From Zopfochytrium polystomum (taxonomy: Eukaryota > Chytridiomycota > Chytridiomycetes > Chytridiales > Chytridiaceae), in NCBI GenBank assembly GCA_025765615.1, contig JAIVFJ010000079.1, positions 62,001 through 126,000 on the forward strand: 64,000 nucleotides of DNA, in the 5' to 3' direction. How positions within the stretch are numbered: position 1 is the first letter of the stretch; the number at the start of each line of letters is the position of its first letter. The notes below the pieces were generated by a model, which was not told the origin of the DNA, ran no database searches, and worked only from the letters and a program-made list of their open reading frames with translations. Shown in pieces: positions 48,155 to 59,160 of the stretch. The position numbers were made by a program, and so were the translations under genes.

Positions 48155-50152
48155 ACATCATTTCACGAGTTACTGCTTCGGCTTGGCAAAAAGTTCCTTC
48201 CTCACAAGGGAACCTCCTCAGTAGCCCCAAAGATAGATTGCCGTGCCAAACCATTCCTTGTTGCACGTTGGAAAGTAGAGAAACTGTGGGCACTTGCCAA
48301 AGACCCTGCGCATGATCTGGCTAACATCTTCCCTTCCATTCCTTTGACTCCATCTGAGTGGGGCGCAGATCAGTCTTACTCCTTCTTGTCCCACATCCAC
48401 TCTCAGTACAAAGCCCGCTTCTTGGACACAACTGACTATCGTGATGTTTTACTCCCCGCCCTCAACCGCCATCGCCAGGCCATCTACCGTGCCCAACGCC
48501 AGGCAGCAGAAAAGCACAAAATGGAGGACATTGCCACAGCTCTCACACATAGACACGACCTTTTCTCTTCTGGCAAGATAAAGACTGTCCTCAACAACAT
48601 CCTCAACCGCACGCGCAGCAACTCTAGCATTGACCACATTCGCTATACTACTGCCGAAGGTCCCTCAATCACCCACGATCCTGACCTTGTCCCTGGTATC
48701 TGCCAACAACAGGTCGAACACTGGTTTCGCCCTCGTACCCTCACTCCCTTCCCACCATCCTCTCCATTTCACTCTGAGATGCAACCCCGTCCCCACATCC
48801 CCCCAGATCTTTTCTCCAAGGTTATGCTGCCCCCTTCTGCCAACAACGTCAAAAACACTCTCACATCTCTTGCCTCAAACAAAGCCCCTGGCCCCTCCCA
48901 AATCTCCAGAGAGCTTCTCCTCGCAGCTGGTCCTGATGCTCTTGCATTCTTCTCCTCCCTCATCATTTGCTCTTTTCTCTTCCTTGACATCCCCGACTCT
49001 TGGGCATCTTCCTCCATCTTCCCCATACCCAAGAAAGCTGCGTGGGGTGGTGACATCACTAACCTCCGTCCAATCAGCCTCTGCGAACTTGCTGCCAAAG
49101 TTGTTCAATCCATCCGTCTTTCTCGTATCTCTTCCATCCTCTCTTCTCACAATGTACTCCTTGGTCGCAACTTCTCTGCCCTACCTGGCTCTTCTCCTGA
49201 CCCGCCTCTCCACCTTGTATGCTACGCCCTTGACCTTGCCCATTCCACTAAACAGCCCTTATACCTTCTCCTCAACAACATTAAGAAAGCTTTTGACAGC
49301 GCCCCTGTTGCTGGCCTCATTGCCTCCTGGGAACGTATTCACCTCCCCTCTTCTTATGTTCACATGCGTGTCAATTCCCAACATCGTTTTTGTTCCTCTG
49401 TCATCACAGCTTTTGGCCCATCCCCTTCCTTCCCCATTGGCACTATGATTCAGCAAGGCTCCCTTGAGGGACCCCTTGATTGGCGTATCTTTTGGGACCC
49501 TGTTCTTTGCGTTCTTGATTGCTGTACCACCGGTTTCATTTTCTCAGTTCCCACCCCTCGTAACTTCCCTGTCCAATTCTTCAACCCCCCACCCCCTGTC
49601 TCTGTTACTGGCTTTGCCCTTGTCGACGACACCAACACCCTCTCCAGCACCCTGGAGGATCTGCAGCTTCAGGCCGACCTCCTCTTTGAGTACCAGTCAC
49701 ATAACGACATCGAGTCTAACACCAAGAAAATCTTCATCTCTGCCGTCAACACCCTGCGATCAGCACCTACCACCATCAACTGGGGCACCACAGTCCTTCC
49801 CATCCACCCGCCAAACACCACCTTTCGACACCTAGGCAACTACTTCACAGCAGACGGTATGAGCTCAGCAGCACAGCAGCAAATCCTTTCCACCACCACC
49901 AATTTCCTCGACACTATCAAACACAAAAAGATGGGTGACAAAATTGCTTCTTACCTCATCCGTAACGTTCTCCTCCCACGTGTCCGCTTTCTGTGGAAAA
50001 CTGCCATTCTCCCCCGTACTTTCCTCAACAACCTCACCACACTCTGTCGCAAAACCTTCAAACGCCTGGTTGGCTACTGCACCTCTTTTCCCAATGCCCT
50101 CCTCCATCACCCCATGACCCATAACTTCCCTGACTTTTACAATGAATTCTGA
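48155..50152 (+). CDS. LINE reverse transcriptase
   Basis: The open frame has RT blocks in order: NKAPGPSQIS near 48880, LRPISLCELAAKV near 49070, IKKAFDSAP near 49285 (first catalytic Asp), IQQGSLEGP near 49450, and FALVDDTNTL near 49615 (catalytic DD). The order and spacing are those of non-LTR retrotransposon RTs with RNase H, of the I/Tad kind. No ATG-based start fits, because the frame continues upstream into truncated or shifted sequence. It ends at a TGA (50150-50152) that overlaps the start of the next frame. Confidence 0.85.
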   Translation, partial: TSFHELLLRLGKKFLPHKGTSSVAPKIDCRAKPFLVARWKVEKLWALAKDPAHDLANIFPSIPLTPSEWGADQSYSFLSHIHSQYKARFLDTTDYRDVLLPALNRHRQAIYRAQRQAAEKHKMEDIATALTHRHDLFSSGKIKTVLNNILNRTRSNSSIDHIRYTTAEGPSITHDPDLVPGICQQQVEHWFRPRTLTPFPPSSPFHSEMQPRPHIPPDLFSKVMLPPSANNVKNTLTSLASNKAPGPSQISRELLLAAGPDALAFFSSLIICSFLFLDIPDSWASSSIFPIPKKAAWGGDITNLRPISLCELAAKVVQSIRLSRISSILSSHNVLLGRNFSALPGSSPDPPLHLVCYALDLAHSTKQPLYLLLNNIKKAFDSAPVAGLIASWERIHLPSSYVHMRVNSQHRFCSSVITAFGPSPSFPIGTMIQQGSLEGPLDWRIFWDPVLCVLDCCTTGFIFSVPTPRNFPVQFFNPPPPVSVTGFALVDDTNTLSSTLEDLQLQADLLFEYQSHNDIESNTKKIFISAVNTLRSAPTTINWGTTVLPIHPPNTTFRHLGNYFTADGMSSAAQQQILSTTTNFLDTIKHKKMGDKIASYLIRNVLLPRVRFLWKTAILPRTFLNNLTTLCRKTFKRLVGYCTSFPNALLHHPMTHNFPDFYNEF

Positions 50153-52769
50153 CATGATTGTTGACCTCAACTCTCGCTTGAACTCCCCCTCTCTCATTGG
50201 CCACATAAGCTGTATCATGATGCACCGCCTCCAACTTGACCTGGCCTCTGGAGCTCCAGTTTTCTCACATCCCTTACCCTTGTCCCAGCCAAAAAAACAC
50301 TTCACCAAGTCTCTCATTCCCCTCCTTTTTAACCAACAAACATCCTTCCAATACTCTGGTCCACCCCTATTTTCTGTTCATGCTCACTCCATCAACTCAT
50401 TAGTTCCTTGGCATATTTTTCTCAAAGTGCTTCCCACTCTCCGTTCACACTCAGTCTTCTTTTTTGAACAACTTTTTGACCTCCACCTCACCAGTCCTGC
50501 TTACAAAGACAGCTCTCTCCCTGACAAACTCTGTGAAGTGTACCACATCATTAAGACCTTTATTTTTGCTGCTCCCACCTTTGGCTCTCCAGTCTTTTAC
50601 CACAGCCCTCCTGATGGTCCTCTTTACAATCCCTTTTACCCATCTTCTTTGGATCCCCTTCAACATCCCCCCCTTGCTTGTGGCAGTTTTTTCCGTCTGA
50701 TGACCCCACCACAAGTGGAATTCTTCCGCATTGTTAACTGGACTCACACACTCCCGAACCCCCAACTCCTTTCTCATCACTACTCCAGGCTCCCTGAACG
50801 CCTTCACCCTTCCTACCACAATTTCCACTTGGTCCAATGCCTTGGCTGCCCCATTGGCTCCCCCCCATTCTCTTACCCCTGCAGCAAGCACATCTCTCCC
50901 TACAATCCAACTTCCCTTGCACACTCCACCTACACAGTCCCCATCAGCAGCCGCACAACTGCTACTGCAACTCGACCCTCCCAGCCCATCTTCTTTGTTA
51001 ACTCACCTTCCCCCACCACCGTTTTCACACCCACACCTTTCCCACTCCTCACCTCCCGCCACTCCACTTTCAATCCAGCTCCCTTCACAAATACCTGCTT
51101 TCAACCAATGGACATGCCCCTTCTCCCTGCTGACCTTGCTCATACCCACCCATCCTTGACCTTTGACACCGATGGCTCCCTTCGTGAGGAGGGATTCATG
51201 GCTGGCTCTGTTGTTTGCCTTGAGCTTAACTTTGAATTTTCTTTTGCCCTCCCTCCACTCTCTGCCTCTTCCACAACTGCTGAAATTGCTGCTCTCCTTG
51301 CTGCCCTCACCATCACTGCAAAGCTTTCCCTGCCCCTCACTTTTCGACTTGACAATCTTGGAGTGGTTCACACCTTTGAGAAACTCTTTCCCTCAAACTC
51401 CTTTAGTCCCCATCCACACAGCGAGCTCAACACACCTCCTCTCTCTGATTCCCTCCACCGTCTTTTGCACACCACTTCCCACCCCACCCTTTGGGCATGT
51501 GTTGCAGCCACCCTACAGTCTTGGATTGGCCCCCCTCCACAAGTTTCCTGGGTTTGTGGACACAACAGCGACGCTGGCAACGAACGAGCAGACAAGCTGG
51601 CATCATCTGTACCCTTGACTTCCGACCCAACTTTGTTACCAATCCTCTCACAACAGATCCTCCCAGCCACTGCCTTCATCTCAAATACCCCCATCTTGGG
51701 CCAACTTCGACAACAACTGCAACTCCTCACAGGTCTCTCTCACCATTTTGCACTTCTGAACACCTCAGCCTTTGCCCACATCACCCACAACCCTGACCTA
51801 GTTCATTGGGAAGCCACATTTCTTGTTCTCCACTCTGGAATTAAACCCTCTTCCCTCTTTGGCACCCTCCCTGGCTCTGCTCGTCGCAAGTATCGACTTC
51901 AAATCCTCAGCAACACTTTGCCTACTCAAAAAGTTCTACACCAACGACACCCTCAAGTCTACCCTGATGGGCTCTGCCGTCGATGCCACCACGCTCTGGA
52001 AACCACAGAGCATGTCTGGCAATGCCCTGCAGCTGCCGACGCCATTGCCATCATTCGCAACACCTTTGCTGAAACTCTTTCCTCCTCTGTTCCTCCTGCA
52101 CCTCATGGCCACTCTCCTCCTCAAGCCCATCCCATTTACTGGCTCTCCTGCCCTGAATTTCTTTTTGATGATCAATCTTGTATCAATTTTTCCTCCCTCC
52201 TTCGTGGCTTCATCCCTCAATCCTTTTATGACACCTTATTCTCACATGATAACCCTGCTGCCTCTGTCCTTAAAACCCTTGTCACCGCTTTCCATCAGCT
52301 CCTTCTTGACGCCCATCGACTTATTTGGATCCCCCGTTGTGACGACACTATCTCTTGGGAGAAGTCAAAGTCCATCAAGCCCTCCGACAAGCGCTCCAAG
52401 CCCCGCAGATCCCCTCCACCAAATTCCCAGGCCTCTCACCCTCGTTCCACGGCCTCTCACCCACTGTCTTCTCCAAACATCAACTCTTCCCTCCCTCCCA
52501 CTCCATCATCCCACAGAACTCGTATCAGCTCTTCACAACCCTCTCAACCTCGCTGCACCACGTGTAGTCGCCGGCACTCCACTGACACTTGCCCAGGCAC
52601 CTGGCTTTTGCGCACCAAGGCTTCTTCCAGATGGATTGACCACTACCTCGGCCGCATAAAACTTGTTGCAGGCATTATCTGGCTTCACCACACAATACAA
52701 CTCCCCTCACGCCAACAAGCAAGAGCCACTTGTCACCCATCTCCTGCTGAGCCCCCTGACGTTCACTGA
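50142..52769 (+). CDS. LINE C-terminal part: RNase H and CCHC zinc motif
   Basis: The frame of 875 codons overlaps the RT stop by 11 nt. RNase H motifs are DTDGS near 51165, an E in TTAEIAAL, a D in RLDNLG and GHNSDAGNERAD near 51555. A C-x2-C-x7-H-x4-C motif (CRRCHHALETTEHVWQC) lies near 51975-52025, typical of LINE C-termini. A Ser/Pro-rich tail follows. The split from RT may be a frameshift mutation or a programmed stop-start arrangement. The latter is less likely, given other damage in this copy. Confidence 0.8.
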   Translation: MNSDMIVDLNSRLNSPSLIGHISCIMMHRLQLDLASGAPVFSHPLPLSQPKKHFTKSLIPLLFNQQTSFQYSGPPLFSVHAHSINSLVPWHIFLKVLPTLRSHSVFFFEQLFDLHLTSPAYKDSSLPDKLCEVYHIIKTFIFAAPTFGSPVFYHSPPDGPLYNPFYPSSLDPLQHPPLACGSFFRLMTPPQVEFFRIVNWTHTLPNPQLLSHHYSRLPERLHPSYHNFHLVQCLGCPIGSPPFSYPCSKHISPYNPTSLAHSTYTVPISSRTTATATRPSQPIFFVNSPSPTTVFTPTPFPLLTSRHSTFNPAPFTNTCFQPMDMPLLPADLAHTHPSLTFDTDGSLREEGFMAGSVVCLELNFEFSFALPPLSASSTTAEIAALLAALTITAKLSLPLTFRLDNLGVVHTFEKLFPSNSFSPHPHSELNTPPLSDSLHRLLHTTSHPTLWACVAATLQSWIGPPPQVSWVCGHNSDAGNERADKLASSVPLTSDPTLLPILSQQILPATAFISNTPILGQLRQQLQLLTGLSHHFALLNTSAFAHITHNPDLVHWEATFLVLHSGIKPSSLFGTLPGSARRKYRLQILSNTLPTQKVLHQRHPQVYPDGLCRRCHHALETTEHVWQCPAAADAIAIIRNTFAETLSSSVPPAPHGHSPPQAHPIYWLSCPEFLFDDQSCINFSSLLRGFIPQSFYDTLFSHDNPAASVLKTLVTAFHQLLLDAHRLIWIPRCDDTISWEKSKSIKPSDKRSKPRRSPPPNSQASHPRSTASHPLSSPNINSSLPPTPSSHRTRISSSQPSQPRCTTCSRRHSTDTCPGTWLLRTKASSRWIDHYLGRIKLVAGIIWLHHTIQLPSRQQARATCHPSPAEPPDVH

Positions 52770-53104
52770 GCCACTGTTGCCCTTCTCAATCTTGACATGG
52801 GCTGTTGCCTAATCTGACTTATCCCAACCCTCCGATCTTTCACAGATGCTCCCCTCTCTTACACTGACATCCTTCAGACTCACTTCTCTATTTTCTTGAT
52901 TCTGTGTTTTCCCCTTCTCCTTTGATCATTGTGGCTTTATGTGCGGTGGAGATGCCTGACGACCCTGTAAGTCCGTAGCGCATGGGGTGGGTTTGCTGAG
53001 GTGATACCTGGACGTAGTCCATTACGGTTCACCGTTGATGGCTCTTTCTCTTCCCGCCAGCCCCTCTGGGGCTGGAACAATAAAAAAAAAAAAAAAAAAA
53101 AAAA

Positions 53105-54338
53105 GTACGTCAACGACCTTCCACTCTTTGGCCACACCGCTGCCATCAAGGAGGCTGTTGCGGACCTCAAGACGGAGTTCAAGCTTCGAGAGCTGGGAAA
53201 GCTCAGCTACATTCTCTCAATGGAAGTCATTCGTGGTTCAAACTTCTTCACAATTCTCCATCAGACTAACTTCCTCCGGAACTTCCTCTCGTGCTTTGAG
53301 GCTAAGCACGGACCTGTAACGCTTCGCAACGCACCACTCAAGGTAACAGCCAAGCTCACCCCTCGCGACTGGCACTCCACCGACCCAAGTGAGGAGAGCG
53401 TCGACAGCACTGAGTACCTCCATGTGATTGGCAGCCTCAACTACTCTGCAACGTCAACAAGACCAGACCTGGCACTCAGTGTCAGCTTGCTTGGTTCCTT
53501 TGCTCAAGACCCGTGCATCCAGCACTGGCACGAGCTACTCGACGTTGTGGGGTATGTCAAGGCCACCTCCACAGTTGGACTTCGCTACAGCTCAGACAGG
53601 AACAACCAAGTTGTTGGCTATGCTGATGCATCATACAACTCCCGCCACGACTCTCGCTCACAGATAGCATACCTGGTGCTATTAGCAGGGGGAGCCATAG
53701 CATGGAAATCAACAAGATCAGCAACTGTCCCAACCTCATCCACAGCAGCAGAGTACATTGCACTCAGTGAGCTTGGTCGGGAACTTGAGGCCATCAACAA
53801 CCTCCACCTATCAATCCAGCATCCCCTCAAGCTACCAATCATTGCCTACAAGGACAACACACCATCAATCCACATGACAGTTAACGACCTTCACACCGAT
53901 CGCTCCAAGCACATCCGCCTTCGGTACCACCACATTCAGTCACTTGTTGAGGAGGGACTTAGGCAAGTTGAGTATGTCTACTCGATGGACCAGCTTGCAG
54001 ACCTCCTCACCAAGCCACATGGACGTGACATGGTCTATGAGGGCCAGACTCTACTTGTTCTGGTTGACTCAACTGAGAAACCAAGACGATACATGCAACA
54101 TCACAAGAAAATCCTAGAGACAAGATCAAAACGACGTGAGGAACATATGCGACAAAAGAGTATCAAGAAGAAGGAATGGAAGAACTTGGACCATGCTGTG
54201 GCGTGGAAGGCGCAGCTGGCGCGCCAAGGGAAATTCAGCAGGTTAGGCCCAACAGGGAGGGGGAGGGCACTGGACAAACTTTTCTTTACCTTTTGCCTTA
54301 TTCGGCTCTTCATGAATTTTCTATTCCTACCCTTCTGA
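53105..54338 (+). CDS. Copia Pol C-terminal part: RT end and RNase H
   Basis: The sequence opens at YVNDL, where functional copia RTs have YVDD, so the catalytic Asp is replaced. RNase H follows with VGYADASYNS, WKSTRSATVPTSSTAAEYIAL, YKDNTPSI and RSKHIRLRYHHI. A basic C-terminal extension runs to TGA at 54336-54338. The poly(A) of the LINE reads through as lysines into this frame, but no fusion protein is implied. It is a remnant. Confidence 0.88.
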
Positions 54339-54520
54339 AGTTCACTCCTCAGCAGTATTTTCCCAGATATTTTCACTTCCTTTCCCTGCCACAGTTTTCC
54401 CAGATCGGCCAATTGATTTGGGTTTTTCATCCGAGCAGGGGCTTCAAGCACTCTTCCCCAGTTTCTTACCTCTGGAGGGTTTTGTTTGAAGTCTAGGAAG
54501 GGCGCGTGTGCAAGGGGGAG

Positions 54521-54843
54521 TGTTGGAATATGCCCCTGCGTGAAAAGAAGAAAAAAAAAAGGAGAAGTTGATCACAGACTTGACTTGTCACGCCCTCCTG
54601 CTTCCGCAACCCTCTTGTTCGCCTTCCACCACCACCCTCGACTGCCAGATTTCAACAGATAATTCCTTTTCCAAAATTTTCTTATGGCTTCGAAATGACT
54701 ATTTGTTCCCATTTGTATGATTTTTTTCCCATTCTTTTTTTCATATGTAAATCATCACATTCATCTCTTATACTTGTATAAATATTTGTAGTCTTCACTA
54801 TTTCATCCCATATAAAATCTCCTCTATCGTCTACTTTCCAACA
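54521..54843 (+). repeat. 3' LTR of the copia element
   Basis: The LTR is bounded by the inverted ends TGTTGGAA...TTCCAACA. It has a TATA-like TATAAAA near 54811. AT-rich viral-type sequence starts directly after it. Confidence 0.88.
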
Positions 54844-55042
54844 ATTTTTATCGAAATAGTACCACTTGTCCGAACGAATATAATTGCTTTTTACAAATTT
54901 TTAACAAGATATGCAGTTTCATACTCTGTCAAATAACCATTTTCAATTGTTTCTCTTAATTCTGGATCAATTGTTTTTAATCCTGTTTTAAGTCGTTCTG
55001 GATAATAGTTTTTACTTCATCAGTGAAATTCTGATATTTTAT

Positions 55043-55170
55043 TTCTCTATATTCCATTCCCTCTTTTTCACAGGAAGTGTCATGACATTTTCTTCTCAAG
55101 TGTGACTTTGTTAACGTAAAGAACTGATGTTGACTGTTGTGATCATATGTTTTGATATTCCTTTATTTCA
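55043..55170 (-). repeat. Displaced copy of the primase zinc-region segment
   Basis: About 125 bp here match 56885-57010 with a few differences. The segment encodes part of the HLRRKCHDTSC-type zinc region on the minus strand. The copy lies just downstream of the helicase end, so it is a duplicated piece rather than part of the gene. Confidence 0.8.
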
Positions 55171-57721
55171 TTAATTGTAATCAAAGCATCTATTATATGC
55201 ATCACAACATCCTACTTTGTGTGCATTAAGACAACTTTTACATAAATGTCGTTTTACAAAGGTGAACCTACTATCGACTTGAGACATTGCTCCTTTGAAT
55301 GTAGGACTAGGAACTTTTCTGGTTAATATTTCATAATGCTCTTTTATCTCTTTCAACTTTATTACATTTTCTTCCTTGAATTCTAGGTTTTTCTCAATCC
55401 ACCTAAACTCTGGGTTTCTGCTTTGTTGTAATTCTCTTTGTGTTTCCAAGAAATATGCAGGCATAACTTTCCACAAATCTTTTGTTATATTGACTTTTTC
55501 CAAATATTTATTATAACATACAATACTTTTGAACATTATATTTGGTAATTCAGTGTTTTTAATTTGTTCTATATAGGTGTCATCACGATTTGGAATGATA
55601 TTCTCATATTTTGCCACCACAACTCTTCTACTAATTTGTCCCATATCTGCATAGTTTATTGTAAAGTTACTTGCAAAAAAAATTGGTGGCTTCCAATCAA
55701 ACTTGACTGGCTTTCCATGTTTTACTGCGCATGTCATAGTTCCGTTTGACACCATGGTTTGGAAAGATTGTTGGTGCAATATTGTATGTATTTCTTTTGC
55801 TAGATCATCACTTACTACTAGATCGCAATCCTTGAATTCACTTAAGCCAAATTTTGCTCTCAAATGAGCTGTTAATTGACCCAACATTGTCAAAAAATGA
55901 TTTCATAATAATATTAGCAAACTTTTGCCAGTTCCAGCTTCTCCAAGCAAGTATAACATTACTTGCCAATTATCTCTTATACCAAACATTCTTCCCATCA
56001 TTTCATATATAAATTCTACAACTTCTTCCTCCTCAAACTGATTTTCTAACACTTTGTCCAATGAAGGTGTTTCCATTGATGATGTAAAATTTTGATCATA
56101 ATATTTTCTCACAGTTTTTCCTTTCAAGTACTGTTCACATATTTCATCTTCATCACATTCTTCTGATACTTCTACAAAAGTGCATGTGGTTGTATTAAAA
56201 ATTCCATTTCTGAATCCATACCATTCATTTGATTTCTCGAAAAATGGAAAACATGGGTCATTTATTTTGGTCATATAAGTGTGAAGTTTTGGTAAATGAA
56301 CTGAACCGTCTATAAACATTTTTTTCCCATACAACGCCTCATTTATAAATTCATATGGATTATCAAGGTAAGGTACATATGCATAACTTCTCTGTCGTCT
56401 ATAAACAGCCCCTGTATATTTATCTCTTTTAAACTTATTTTCATTTGCACATTTTCTTAATTGACCCAGGATTATCTTGTATGGATCTTTCTCTTCTTTC
56501 ACATTCATAAGATTCAAAGCTGTAATGAGATTTTCTGCATCGTTTTGTCTCATTTTTACTGTTCCATCCCCTTTGCTGCACTCTTTTACACATGTACCAT
56601 TTTCTAAGATTTTATGCAGCTGTGACTAGTTTCATAGTGATCAATATCAGGCCTTATTATGCATTGTGATCCCATAGTAGTAAGTGTGTGTGTTGTTATT
56701 CCATCCTCTTCAACTTCACTTAATTTCCATTGGTCTTTTTGATTTCTTTGGAGAATTGTATTTATACTTCGTAATTCCTTGTTTGTTAGTTTTGTGAACT
56801 TTTCTGTACTTATCTCTGAAATTTTTTACCTAGTCGATTATCGACCAATTTTTTAACACTTGATGAAAAATCTTCAAATTTTATTTCTCTATATTCCATT
56901 CCCTTTTTTTCACAGGAAGTGTCATGACATTTTCTTCTCAAGTGTGACTTTGTTAATGCGAAGAACTGATGTTGACTGCTTTGATCATATGGTTTTGATA
57001 TTCCTTTATTTAATTTATTGTAATAAAAGCATCTCTTGATTTTTGTTGGAATAACAATAATATTCTTGTTTTCATCCAAAAACATTTTTTTCGATGTCAT
57101 CTTCAGCTAAATCAAACTTTTCTCCAAGCAGATCTTTAATGTGATTTTCTTCTTCACTTGCCAAGTATATTCTATTACCATCATTTACAAGTGTTCCAGC
57201 CTCAGAAATAGTATCTGATTCTCTTTTGCTTACTTTGTCTGCATTCCATATTTCCTTTAATTTACTAAGTTCAGTGTCAGTCGCAGCTCTAATTTCTTTG
57301 TCCACATATACATCATAACCTTGTCCTTCAAAAATTATTTGAGTTTCACCTTTTATATCAATGTGAAGTGAATCGTTATCTTTTGATTTAGGAAACCATT
57401 CGTCATACTTGAAATAAATGTGATAGCCACCACTTATTGTTTTGGTGACAAGTGTATTTATTTCTTCTATTTTACCAAGATGTTCTTCAAACCATATTTT
57501 TGCACTGAACTCTTCATCTTTATTGTCAAGGTCAACCACAACTATATAATTCCACAAAAAATACCAAAATTTTTATGAATTTTTTTATTAAAATATTTTG
57601 CATGTCTATTTTTCTTTAATTCTGGTATATCATAGTCTTTCTTACCATCTTTTACTGTGATTTCAGTCAAGCCAAACTTTTCCATGCTTTCAAATTGCTT
57701 GTAAACTGTTTTATATACCAT
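55171..57721 (-). pseudogene. Primase-SF3 helicase (D5-like) gene, fragmented
   Basis: The pieces, in gene order on the minus strand, begin with an N-terminus from 57721. A frame from 57557 to 57072 has primase motifs VVVDLDNKD (metal-binding D-x-D) and SGGYHIYFK. A frame from 57100 to 56810 has a Cys/His segment (HLRRKCHDTSC). A frame from 56553 to 55903 holds the D5-N-like region and ends in the Walker A LGEAGTGKSLL. A frame from 55893 to 55171 has Walker B/C-type SF3 motifs (VVSDDL, PPIFFASNF, ISRRVVV). Such proteins prime and unwind viral DNA. Frame changes lie near 57560, 57085 and 55898, with an uncertain gap at 56553-56810. It is not expressible as one protein, but sequence conservation implies fairly recent decay. 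Confidence 0.75.
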
Positions 57722-57811
57722 TGTCGTTTATAATAGTATATAAAATATATTTTCATTTTTTAAAGCGCGTTTTTTATTTAAAACATTTTCTTCTGTTTTT
57801 ATTGTTGTAAT
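57722..57811. promoter_or_regulatory. AT-rich divergent intergenic region
   Basis: These 90 nt lie between the minus-strand primase gene start and a plus-strand frame. They contain TATATAAAATATA-like words that could serve both directions. A role as a bidirectional promoter is inferred from position only. Confidence 0.35.
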
Positions 57812-58066
57812 ATGTCGCAGTTTCCCTTACAAGATCAAGTAAAAAATCTCTCAAAAACAGACTTTATACGCCTTTATCTTGCTGTAAATGACGAGTTCAA
57901 CAAACTAAAATCAGATAATCCTAAAACAGTCAAACATCTGTTTTATAATATTCGCAATCCAGAAAAGGCTCGTCAATATTCTATCAATGACCATAGAAGA
58001 AAAAATCAGTCACATCAACAACAATATCCTGATCAACAACTACCACAACTTCTCGACTGTATTTAA
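57812..58066 (+). CDS. Small hypothetical protein in the viral relic
   Basis: The protein is 84 aa, Gln/Asn/Lys-rich, with a helix-prone N-terminal half (DFIRLYLAVNDEFNKL) and a Gln-rich end. I recognise no family. It is divergent from the primase gene. The final ~45 nt (ATCAACAACTACCACA...TCTCGACTGT) recur at about 58150-58185, outside the frame. Confidence 0.4.
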   Translation: MSQFPLQDQVKNLSKTDFIRLYLAVNDEFNKLKSDNPKTVKHLFYNIRNPEKARQYSINDHRRKNQSHQQQYPDQQLPQLLDCI

Positions 58067-58368
58067 AGCATTAAATTTTTATACACCTTCCTAATTGTTT
58101 ATAAAATCATGTGCTTTTTCAACCATAAATGTACATGAGATTTTCCTCATCAACAACTACCACATCTTCTCGACTGTGTTTAACAGTTTTTATTCTTAGA
58201 TACCATTATGGTCGTAATTGTTTATAGAATTCTCATATATATTTCCTACCATAAATATCGGTAAGAACTTTAACTAACATAATCAATCACATTTCGTCGT
58301 TTGACTTGCAATCCATTGTACATTTTGTTCTGCACACACTTACAATCCGCACTCCACACTCACCCAAC

Positions 58369-59160
58369 TTAAACACGAGGCCTATTAAATGGAGCTTCTC
58401 GTTTGACTGCTTCAGGCTCTTTAACATTCTTATGATAGTATTGAATCATAATTTTCATTAAAGCTTTTATATAGTAATCTGAATCTGAGTCTAGTTCAGA
58501 ATTATTTGTGTGTATAGCTTTTGCACGTCGATAAAAGTATAATTCTGGTAAAGTGTCACATAACACAAACACTTTTGAATGCACTTTAATAGTTACATCA
58601 CCTTTACGTGGAAGAGTTAAAGGAATACTTTTATCACAGTTCAAATATCTCTGAATAGTACCACTATGATATGGAGACATTGTCATGTACGCAAATTTCT
58701 TTTTTTTGAGATAAACAAATGATCGTTAGGACGAGGGTAGTTTCTATCAGCTTTTATGATTTCATCACCTAGTAATTCATATGAACTGAATTCAAATGCT
58801 TTTATCATTAGATCTACAAGTTTCTTACCACCAGGTCCACTCACATAAACAATACTTTGACCAGCGTGGTAGAGAGCATGACTCATAGATTTCAAGTATT
58901 CACGAATGTTTCTGTCAGGAACAATTTCCTTTAAAAATTTTTCAAATCTAGTTGTATTAATATTTTCATCATAGTCGTAACTTAATCTTTTTGAACAATA
59001 ATCATCTTTACTGAAAGGTTTGAAACATTTTTCTTCAAGATGATATGTTCCATTTTTAAAAGGAATGAACTCACCATTTGAATCCAATCGTTCTTCAAAG
59101 TCCTCCTTGAACCATGCTATCTGTGCATTCCTATTATCTCTTTCACAAGAGGTTTTAGTT
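58369..59160 (-). pseudogene. Second SF3 helicase relic with degenerate Walker A
   Basis: The frame 59087-58683 has a D5-N-like region (IPFKNGTYHL, EFLK-type segment IREYLKSMSHALYHAG). It continues to VYVSGPGGKKLVD, where a working P-loop would have GxxGxGKS/T. The frame 58686-58369 continues with KVFVLCDTLPEL and YRRAKAI, matching the sensor and arginine region of SF3 helicases. The two frames are offset near 58685. It is different in sequence from the helicase at 55171-56553, so it comes from another gene or another virus. Confidence 0.6.

Larger units (their letters stand above)
47915..53104 (+). mobile_element. LINE (non-LTR retrotransposon), 5'-truncated, with A23 tail
   Basis: RT, RNase H and a C-terminal zinc motif are encoded on the plus strand, and the element ends in A23 (53082-53104). 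No APE-type endonuclease domain is present, so the 5' end is truncated. The sequence joins the right arm of the inverted duplication directly at 47915. At 47920-48154 coding-like sequence lies in two frames, with a frame change near 48065 and a TAA at 48152-48154. No target-site duplication could be identified, because the 3' flank is copia sequence that does not occur at the 5' flank. Confidence 0.85.
53105..54843 (+). mobile_element. Ty1/copia element, 3' half with LTR
   Basis: The coding sequence begins abruptly inside the RT active-site motif, directly after the LINE poly(A). It includes the copia RT end and RNase H, then a polypurine tract CAAGGGGGAG (54511-54520) and a 323-bp LTR (54521-54843). 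The 5' half is absent from the window. Confidence 0.9.

Noticed and set aside
48630..49448. Second plus-strand frame and several minus-strand frames over the LINE RT
   Set aside because: They are shadows of a Pro/Ser-rich coding region and lack RT motifs.
53001..53104. LINE tail fused in frame with the copia protein as a new gene
   Set aside because: The lysine run is the translated poly(A) tail and no start codon or splice signal supports a fusion protein.
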